64,000 nt of DNA from Plutella xylostella (lineage: Eukaryota > Arthropoda > Insecta > Lepidoptera > Plutellidae): contig NC_063986.1 in assembly GCF_932276165.1 (NCBI RefSeq), forward strand, positions 7,700,501 to 7,764,500, given 5' to 3'. Positions 1-9,700 of the stretch are shown in pieces (positions within the stretch are counted from its first letter, which is position 1; each line of letters begins with the position of its first letter). Below the pieces are notes generated by a model. The model searched no databases and was not told the DNA's origin. It was given only the letters and a program-made list of their open reading frames with translations. Made by a program: the position numbers and the translations under genes.

Positions 1-1580
1 AGAGTTGTAACTCCAGCCGTCTCACTGAGCGCCGCGCCTTACCTCCCCTCCCTGCACCATCATTAATCAAGGGTTCGACCCTGACTCCTCACAATGGGGA
101 ATGTTCAGCACCAACCATTAGAATAACAATAATTACTCTTCCACTCGCCGTCATAAAGTTTTTACATTCAATCGCTGTTCACAAGGATTTTTAATTGAAT
201 TTTCCTGAGAGTTCGCCGCCGTTAAAAGTTGGTCTTCGCTGGGAGTTTCGAATCGCAATATTTAAATTTGAAGTTGAACTATTCTGCTTTAACTAATTAT
301 AAAGATAACCTATGTATATTCTTGTAGGTACTTCTACCTAGGCATAATATTAAATATTTTTGAATTTTGGGAACTTTAAAAACCATGAAATTTGGCCAAC
401 CAAGCTAACATAACTTGAGACAAACATAAATAGTTATGATCACTGTCGAGTATAATAAAATGATTACATTTTTATTGGTTCATCCTTTTCATGATGAAAA
501 AAAGTTTTTTTTTCAATCTTGATCAGAATGTTTTGCGGAAATAAAACACGACACGACACCAACCGTGCCACGTCTACCGTAGCTATTTACAATTCATCTA
601 ATATTAGTAGTAAAACAATTCTACAGCACTAAATCAAAGTAGGCGACGTAGCAAGCGCTGTGCGTGATTCTAAACAAAACATCTTCCCTGCTCCAAGAAA
701 AACACAGCTATGACTGATTTACAACACCATATTATTTCAGATATGTCTCCCGAAATAAAGATTTAATAAGAAGAATCCAACTTCATGCTCAATAATAATG
801 TAGGATTGTTAAATTGTCAAAATAACACATTAATGAAGGAGTTATAGCTAGAATGTAGTGCGAATGTTTTAAATTAAACGTAATTTATAACGTATATTGT
901 TAAAAAAAAACAGTTGTTTTATTAGATTTCATACACCTAATTTTAAATTAAAGATGGATGATCTCAGTATTATTCTTCCTTAAATAGTAACTAATTAATA
1001 ATAGTCATTGTTTCTAAATCCAAGCCAACATACAATCTTACAAACACTGAAATGTAACTTACACAGAAATATAAAAATAACCTTTAGGTTTCTCCCAATA
1101 TCGTTTACTGTTTTTCCCCGAGTGTAGTGCTGTCCGTACCAGCGTTATGATTCAGCGGCCACTGACGAAGACAGATCGAGGCGAGACGATTCAATCGTTG
1201 TGTTTTTCTGCCAACTGTACTTTGAATGTTACGGACACTTCCACAGCGGTGGTATGGAGTTGAATTTATTAAAAAAAAATTGTGATGCTGCTTGTATATT
1301 TATTAAGTTATAATTTTTTTATAATTCTAAGTCTGTATTATAGGGGTATTAGTAGCAGAGAAAGTCTCTAAAAGGATTAGGCATGCCCTATATTTTTTGT
1401 TACACTGCGTACAAAACTTTAGTTTTAATTCTTTTAGGTTTTCACGTTGCTAAATTTAAATGTGAGATTCAATTATGTCGATTCAGAAGGCAATAATTCT
1501 AATGGTGGAGATGCTGCTAAACCTTACATTATTTGTTTAAAATTGGTCTCTACCTATGTGAATTTCATTTCATACATATT
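1..1580. other. AT-rich non-coding stretch, no gene seen
   Basis: No convincing coding frame, RNA gene or repeat boundary was found. The DNA is AT-rich with long A and T runs. About 1115-1260 is more GC-balanced and looks unique, with no recognisable content. Confidence 0.6.
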
Positions 1581-2171
1581 TTTAGGGTTCCGTAGCCAAA
1601 ATGGCAAAAACGGAACCCTTATAGTTTCGTCATGTCCGTCTGTCCGTCTGTCCGTCTGTCCGTCTGTCACAGCCGATTTACTCGGAAACTATAAGTACTA
1701 CAGTGATGAAATTTGATGGGAATATGTGTTGTATGAACCGCTACAAAAATATGACACTAAATAGTAAAAAAAAGAATTGGGGGTGGGGCCCCCCATACAT
1801 GTAACTGAGGTATGAAATTTTTTTTTTCGATGTACATACCCGTGTGGGGTATCAATGGAAAGGTCTTTTAAAATGATATAAAGTTTTCTAAAAAACATTT
1901 TTCTTAAAGTGAACGGTTTTTGAGATATCAGCTCTCAAAGTCGTAAAAAGTATGTCCCCCCCCTCTATTTTTATAACTACGGGGTATAAAATTCTAAAAA
2001 AAATAGAGGTGATGCATGCTAATTAACTCTTTCAACGATTTTTGGTTTGATCAAAGTATCTCTTATAGTTTTTGAGATAGGTTGATTTAACTGTAATTTT
2101 GGTTAAGTTATTGTGCTTACTACGGAACCCTTTGTGCGCGAGCCCGACTCGCACTTGGCCGGTTTTTTTAG
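1581..2171 (+). repeat. Lepidopteran-type interspersed repeat with (TGTC/CGTC)n microsatellite
   Basis: The unit starts at TTTAGGGTTCCGTAGCC and ends at CGCACTTGGCCGGTTTTTTT. Near its left edge AGGGTTCCG (1584-1592) pairs with CGGAACCCT (1611-1619) as a small hairpin. The same motif returns inverted near the right edge (CTACGGAACCCT, about 2120-2131). A tetranucleotide-type array of TGTC/CGTC units lies at 1634-1668. This combination is familiar from very abundant lepidopteran repeats associated with microsatellites. I cannot place it in a named transposon superfamily, and no target-site duplication was found. A degraded relative is at 40880-41060. The weak frames inside it are not genes. Confidence 0.7.
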
Positions 2172-2808
2172 TTTAGAGCCGATAGGTATTATTAAGTATT
2201 ATTATCATAATATATATTTATTATAATGATAACGTTTTGTTGATAAGATTTGATACATATTTTTAAAACGATCAGATAGATACGAAATAAAATATCAAGA
2301 ACTGCCTACAATCAATTTCCTGTCCACTCCATGAGTCTCTATATTCCACAATGAAGAGGGAAGCGTAGGCTCCGCTATGAAAATGATATCACAGCGAACA
2401 TAGGAATACACTTAATGTTCTCTGTATTTTTTCACTGGATATCTTCACTTTCTTTGCAAACCTATCGGTTCGTGTCATCAATCATTGCGCACCAGTCGTA
2501 GGTAGGTACAGTCAGCCACGCAGATATCTGACCCGTGACTGTATTTTAATGACACTTGCGAAATTTACAGCTGAGCATGATAACACTATGTCGGGTCGTA
2601 AAGGGGTATCAGAATGGTAGGTGGTGCTTCTGAGCAGAGGTAACCCAGATTCTGTTAGTACGTGGATGTATCAGAATAATATGACCGTTGGTTGATTATA
2701 CTGAGGTATGTGTTTCTAGGTATAGGTAGGTATGTTTTGATTTCGTAGTCGGTAGTGAGTAGAGAGTAGAGTCTTTGACATCGTGATCGTGCAACTAATG
2801 ATTGTATG
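2172..2808. other. Non-coding flank of the BEL insertion, nothing recognised
   Basis: No coding frame, repeat or RNA gene was recognised. The last bases (ACTAC, 2809-2813) are the left target-site duplication of the BEL element. Confidence 0.55.
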
Positions 2809-2813
2809 ACTAC
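2809..2813. repeat. Left target-site duplication of the BEL element (ACTAC)
   Basis: The five bases immediately before the 5' LTR are repeated immediately after the 3' LTR (11290-11294). A duplication of about 5 bp is typical of BEL/Pao integrases. Confidence 0.93.
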
Positions 2814-3030
2814 TGTGTGAGCCACTCACACATTGTTAGAGATTATGTGCTGACAGCGCTTGCATGCGCGCCCTCAATTTGGGTAATTCTTGACATCATT
2901 GTAAGTATTTTATACATTTAAGTTTTTAGTGCATTATAGACCATTGAACATATCAGTTCGTTCTTATTTGACAACCTTTTGCACTCAAATCTGACACCTT
3001 TAGGGCTTGACCGTAACAACAGCCCGAACA
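2814..3030 (+). repeat. 5' LTR of the BEL/Pao element
   Basis: The LTR is 217 bp and has TG...CA termini. Its first 19 bases form a perfect inverted repeat, TGTGTGAG-CCA-CTCACACA (2814-2832), at the integrase end. An arthropod-type initiator, ATCAGTT, at about 2952-2958 is the best candidate transcription start, which would place U3 before it and R after it. No TATA box is obvious. The sequence reads as identical to the 3' LTR. Confidence 0.95.
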
Positions 3031-3031
3031 T

Positions 3032-3044
3032 TGGTCCTTCGAGC
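3032..3044 (+). promoter_or_regulatory. Primer binding site, tRNA-Tyr type
   Basis: TGGTCCTTCGAGC starts one base after the LTR. It is complementary to a tRNA 3' end reading GCTCGAAGGA-CCA. That acceptor matches the insect tRNA-Tyr (5' CCTTCGA...), as I recall it. It would prime minus-strand synthesis. The match to tRNA-Tyr should be checked against the host tRNA set. Confidence 0.75.
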
Positions 3045-3459
3045 GATCGAACTAGACCTCGCGGTAATTTCGGAAAACGTGTTTAAGGACGGTTAAATTC
3101 GTTGTTAAGAACTATCGGCGCGGTTTAGTTCTGAACTAGCTACCTATCACGGATTGCAGTGCAGTGAAACATTGACAGTAAAGTGACATATCATAGAAAT
3201 CAAACAGATTTCTATTGACACAGTGCTTTTGTGCTTTATTTTGACATTTTATAACGGGAGGCGATTAAAGTCTACCGGGTACAGGACTTGTGAGAGGCCA
3301 GGCAGGCTTCCACGGACAGCAACTTTGAGGCCACGTCGGCTACAATCTGACATTCTACCTTCGACGACTCAGCGGCAGTACTTCAGACGTTAAGGAGAGT
3401 AGGACATCTATCCACTCCATATATCCAAGTAAGATCTTTCCAATTCTTAAGTCATAAAT

Positions 3460-3705
3460 ATGGAGGCGGTCCTAGCTAAACAGAAGGAGCTGATCGCGGA
3501 CATCACGAAGGTACGTGACAACTTTAAAAAGGATAGTAGTCTACGCAAGACGCCAGAGTATCTCAAGAAAAGGCTAGAAACTCTCGAGAGACTCTGGGAA
3601 GAATTCCAGAGTGCCCACAATCTACTTGACACTTACACTGACAGGGCACACGAATATTTAGCCGTGACATATACGCTACAACCAAATCCCTCTATGAGGA
3701 GGTAA
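3460..3705 (+). pseudogene. N-terminal Gag fragment of the BEL element, out of frame with the polyprotein
   Basis: This frame opens with ATG at 3460 and encodes 81 residues. The first ~66 are charged and helical (MEAVLAKQKELIADITKVRD...), the usual style of a BEL/Pao Gag N-terminus. The main polyprotein frame is open from 3642 and carries the continuing Gag-like residues upstream of its first ATG at 3708. The two frames therefore overlap (3642-3705), with the real transition near the T run at 3657-3659. The downstream frame is -1 relative to this one. That fits a 1-base loss in the T run, a sequencing error, or ribosomal slippage. No canonical slippery heptamer is present, so a mutation or error is more likely. 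If the break is real, Gag would have to start at the internal ATG at 3708. Confidence 0.75.
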
Positions 3706-3707
3706 AG

Positions 3708-6700
3708 ATGTTAATAACATCAAGCGGCAATTCGGACAAGCGCGATATACAGATGAGCACATCGCAAGTATCCCGAAATGTTTCGGAATTAATGCAACAG
3801 CAGCAGACCAACTACAGAGCATTTAAAAGGTTAGTAGACGGGCTGGTGATTGACAACATTGAAGACAAGTTGGAGATTGATGATGAGATTCGCAACTTAC
3901 AATTGAGATGGAATCACATTGACAGTTTACATTTACAAATTGACAACGTTATTCAAGGTGCAGATCATGGCTACGAGCAAGAGTTTTTGGCATATGAACG
4001 AACGTACAAACAGACGAAAAGGGAGTTGAATAAGAAACTTGGGGCAATGATTCACCAGCATCAGGCTACTCCACAGGCGGAGATACCTAAGTTCTCAGGA
4101 GACTACACGCAGTGGCCTACTTTCCTCGACCTGTTCAGGGGAGCCATACACGAGCACCCTGGACTATCAAAGGCACAGAAGATGCAACATCTGAAGGGGA
4201 AACTACGTGGGGAAGCTGAACGGCTTATCCAGCATCTCCATGTATCGTCTGACAATTATGACACAGCGTGGGAAATAATCAACCACAGGTACAATAATGA
4301 GCAGATCTTATTCACCAAACACATCGAAACATTTTTAAACCAGCCGGCTATACAAAAACAGAACTCCTCTGACCTTAAAAAACTACACGACACTACCCTG
4401 GAATCCATATACGCTATCCGCAACTTAGGCGTCGATATAACATCGTGGGACCCCTTGCTTGTTCACTTGCTAGCAAAGAAGCTGGACCTATTGACATACA
4501 GTGATTACATGGAGTCACGCCATTCACCGCGTGACTTACCCACGTTCGACGAATTTATGGGATTCTTGGAGGCAAAGTTTACGGCGTTAGAACCTATAAA
4601 TAAGAAGGAGAGGAATGAGACAGCATCATCTATCAAGCCAACGCAACAGATGCCACAGCGAGAGAAATTTGACAAGATGAATAAACCGGCTAGTAACCGA
4701 TTTAACTATACCTACAATTCACATCCTGTAGTATTGAAATGTGGCATATGCAAGACCAACTCTCATGCAATTTTTCAATGTAGGACATTTCGCAATATGG
4801 CACCATACATGAAGCTACAAACAATTAAGAGTCACGGAATCTGCATAAATTGTCTCTATGTGCACGAAAATAATAAATGCAACTCAAATAAACGGTGTCG
4901 CGAATGTGATGAATCGCACAATACGCTATTGCATGACGCTATAAAAATGGAACAGCCGCGAGGTGCGATGAACGCCAACACGTACCAACAGCGTCAGCAA
5001 AATGCAAACCATATCGGGCACGACGATGACGCAATACTCCTTACGACTGTTCAGGTACGAGTCCAGGCCGTGGATGGAACATTCATCAATCTCCGCGGGC
5101 TTCTGGATCAGGGTTCCCAGGTGAGCTTGGTCAGTGAAAACGCAGCACAACGACTAGGGCTACCGAGACAACAATGCAATGCGGTGGTATCAGGAGTAAC
5201 ATCGACCACCAAGAAAGGAAAGGGAAAGATACAGTTGGTATGCAAATCTATTCACGATGAGTACACGTTTACAGCTGACGCCCTCGTTATGAATAAGGTT
5301 ACTAATAACCTACCGAACCATTCGATTTCCAACCGAACTTATGAACATGTGCAACACCTACAGCTAGCCGATCCACAATTTAATATTTCCAATCCAATTG
5401 ACATGCTGCTCGACGCAAAGGTTTACTCGGAGATATTAATGTCTGGACTGCTAAAAGGAGCGGTATCGGAACCTATCGCACAACAAACTAGGTTAGGGTG
5501 GATTATCTCTGGTAGGGTGACCACACTAAACTGCAACGTGGTGATCAACAACATGGACGATATTTCCGCATACTGGGAGATGGAGGACATAACTACGTCG
5601 GCCACTGAAATGACAACGCAAGATAAGTTTTGCGAAGACCTGTACGCATCGACCACAAAACGATTGCCAAGTGGAAGATATGAGGTACGCCTACCCATGA
5701 AGCCACGATTTGAACAACAACTGGGGAATTCCAAACCACAGGCTATAGCGCAATTCAAACAGCTAGAAAGGAAGCTGTCTAAAAATGACAATCTTCGTGA
5801 AGATTACAAACGCTTCATGAATGAATATCTGACATTAGGGCACATGAAAGAGTGTGTGATCAGCAACAATCCGCAATGTTTCCTACCACATCACGGGGTC
5901 CACAAACAGGACTCCACGACTACGAAACTGCGAGTCGTCTTCAACGCTTCCAATAAAACATCCTCAGGTTACAGTGTCAATGACCTCATGGAGTGCGGAC
6001 CTAAATTGCAAACAGACATTCAGGGATTACTGTTACGCTGGCGAGTGCATAAATACGTCCTCACAGCAGATTGTGAGAAAATGTACCGGATGGTTTTACT
6101 TGACGAACAAGATCAACAGCTGCAGAAGATAATCTGGCGCGAGAATCCACAGAAGGCCATAAAGGAATATCACCTCTGTACTTTAACCTATGGGATGAAG
6201 GCCAGCCCATATTTGGCTATCAGAACCCTACAGCAGCTCGCTAAGGATGACATGGAAAAGTACCCCCTCGCCGCTAAGATAATACTGCATGATAAGGATT
6301 TATATGTGGACGACTTACTAACTGGCAGTAACACCATAGAACAAGCGCAGATGATTCAGCAAGAATTGATCCAGCTGTTGCGAGGCGGAGGATTTAACCT
6401 GAGGAAATGGTCCAGCAATAGTCCATCACTTCTAAAGGACCTGTCGGTAGATCAACTCAACGCAACCACCATTGATTTTAAAAATGCAGACTCAACTAAA
6501 GCCCTAGGATTACAATGGAACGCAGCCTCTGACACTTTCACGTTTAAATACGACTACGCGTCCATTGAAATGACAAAACCGCTCACAAAGCGACGATTGC
6601 TATCTGTTATATCCAAGGTGTTCGACCCGCTTGGATGGCTAGCTCCGATTTCAATAAAAACCAAACTATTATTTCAGTCTGTGTGGGCTAGTGGGATTGA

Positions 6701-9700
6701 ATGGGATGACACAGTAGAACCAAAGGTCCAGCAGGAATGGAGTTTATTGAGAGAGGACTTACTTAATCTTGACAAATTCAGCATCCAAAGATGGATTGGT
6801 GACACCAACACACCTTGTGACATACATGCTTTCTGTGATGCATCGGAGAAGGCATTTGCATGTGTGATTTACCTAAAGTCGAAAGACGAGCAAGGAAAAA
6901 CAACCGTTAAACTTATCGCAGCAAAGACCAAATTAGCGCCACTCAAGAAACCGATCACATTACCAAGGCAGGAGTTATGTGGCGCGCTTTTATTAATAAA
7001 ATTGCTGACAAAGATAAAAGAAGCATTACCAAACACTGACATACCCGTCTACGGATGGTGTGATTCTAAGGTGGTGTTAGGTTGGCTGCAAGGTGAACCT
7101 ACACGATGGAAGACCTTCATAGCAAACAGAGTGAAGGAAATAACTGACATTTTGCCATCAACAAACTGGAGGTATGTAAAGTCCGCTGAAAACGCCGCGG
7201 ACTGTGCGACTCGAGGCCTCACTCCATCGCAGCTAGCAGAACATCCGTTGTGGTGGGAAGGACCTACGTGGCTCAAAGATGACACTCCTCCATCTGACAT
7301 AAAAATTTACAGTCCTCAAATTGAGTTGAAAACTAATAAATTATGCAACGTAGTACAGACAACAGCTCCGTTGATTCTAGAACTACTGAATAAATACAGT
7401 TCAATAATAGTCATCGTTCGAATCATATGTAGAATATCACGTTTCATAACAAACACACGGAAGAAAGGTCATGGTACGCAATCATCATATTTGACAACGG
7501 GCGAAATAGAAGCCGCATACATCAGCATTATAAAGGCCGTGCAAGCATATTATTACGAGCAGGACTTATCGCGATTACATCGTAAGGAAACAGTGAGTAG
7601 TAAAAGTAGCTTGTTGGGACTAAACCCGTTCCTTGACAAAAACGGCATCATGAGAGTGGGAGGTAGATTGCACAGATCGAACTTGACAGATGTCCATAAA
7701 CACCCTGTCATCATTCCTCACGATTCAAAACTGACAACCCTTCTTATGGATCAAGCACACAGAGCCACATTACACGGTGGTCCCAAGTTGACACTAGGAT
7801 TTTTAAGGAATCGTTGGTGGGTAATAGGAGGCACCCGAGCCGTCAAGAAATACATTCGGACGTGCGTTAAGTGCCGCCGATTTGACAACACCAAGCAAGA
7901 CCAGCTCATGGCTAACTTACCAGAGCCGAGAATCACTCCCTCAAGACCTTTCACGCATACAGCGGTGGACTTCACTGGACATGTCGAGCTGAAGGTCAAC
8001 AAAGGACGAGGCGTAAAAACCACCAAGGGATACATCGCTGTATTCGTATGCCTGGCTACAAAGGCTGTGCATTTGGAACTTGTGTCTGACTTGAGCTCCG
8101 CCGCGTTCCTAGCGGCATTCAAAAGAATGTGTTCCCGAAGATCATCCCCTAAACATCTGTACAGCGACAACGCGACAAACTTTGTAGGAGCCGCCCGATC
8201 ACTCAGACAAGAACACAAACAAGCGCTACAACACTATATTGACATTGCCCTTTTGACTGACATCGCAGAATTAGGAGTCACGTGGCACTTCAATGCGCCA
8301 GCGTGGCCTAGTGGCAACGGACTAGCTGAAGCTGCTGTCCGTAGTATGAAGCACCATCTAAAGAGAGTACTGGGGGAACAAAAATTGACATTCGAGGAAT
8401 TTACAACTCTTCTGACCCAAATCGAGGCGTGCCTCAACTCCAGACCCCTGTACGCACTCACTGAAGATGCTGATGACATTGACATTTTAACCCCAGGCCA
8501 TTTCTTAGTTGGAGGGCCAATCCTGACAACAGTAGCTCCTGAAACTGACGTAAGTTGCCTAAAGACACGGTGGCAACTAACAGAAAGGATGCATCGTGAC
8601 TTCTGGAAAAGATGGTCACAAGACTACCTTCATCACCTGCAAACAAGAAGCAAGTGGACGCGACCAAAGAAAAATGTGACCATCAATGACATAGTCCTTA
8701 TCAAAGAGGACAACATGCCACCGTCCAAATGGGCCCTCGGGAAGGTATCAGATCTCCATCCTGGACCAGATGGACTCGTGCGCGTTGTGACTGTGAAGAC
8801 AAAAGGAGGGGTATTCATGAAGAGACCCATCGTGAAACTAGTGTTCTTACCCATCAATCACGAACCTGCACCTGACACTGCGATGCTAAGTCCAAAGCAG
8901 AACGACCCTCTCCCTGCTCAGCAAACCACGCGCCCGCAACGTAGGAGAAAGCGAAGACCGAATGTATTACTATCCGCTCTACTACTCTTCATGTCTTTGA
9001 TCACGCCGACCATACAACACGACTTCTTGGACACACCATTGAATAATAGCAACACGCTTTATTTTGACAAAATAGCTGACCTAGGGATTATTCAAGATCA
9101 CTGGAAGATCATCGTATACTACAATATGACAGCATACTGGCAAAGTGTATCGGATGTCAGTAATTACATACAACATCTGTCCAGCCTATGCAAAAAGGAA
9201 CCAACATTCAGTGTAATTGCCAATCAGTTCGAACATGAACTAAGGGAACTCGTGCACTACAACAATTTGCTGACGAATCCACCTCCGAATCGCAAGAAGC
9301 GAGGCCTAATAAATGGCGTCGGATACGTGGCGAACTCACTCTTCGGCGTACTGGATGACAGATTCGCGCAAAAATATGAGCAAGACATTGCCGCCATTAG
9401 TCAAAAAGAGAACCACCTACTAAATCTTTTTAAAAATCAAACCTCCATTCTTGAAGCTGAAAATAACATTCTCAAGCGAAATGAAAAGGTCATGAATAAA
9501 CAGTTCGCCATCATTAATCAACAATTAAAAAACATTTCGGAAGAAGTACATCAGTCGAAAAGGATCAACGAAAACGTACTAGAAGCATTTTACATTATCT
9601 CTTCGGCTATATCAATTGATGTCATTATGTCCAACCTCCGACGGACCCAAGATACCCTCATTGACACCGTCACCAATATCTACTATGGCCGTCTGGATGT

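Noticed and set aside
3650..3665. Programmed -1 frameshift signal in the BEL gag
   Set aside because: The sequence GAATATTTAGCC does not fit an X-XXY-YYZ slippery heptamer in the upstream frame, so a mutation or sequence error is preferred.
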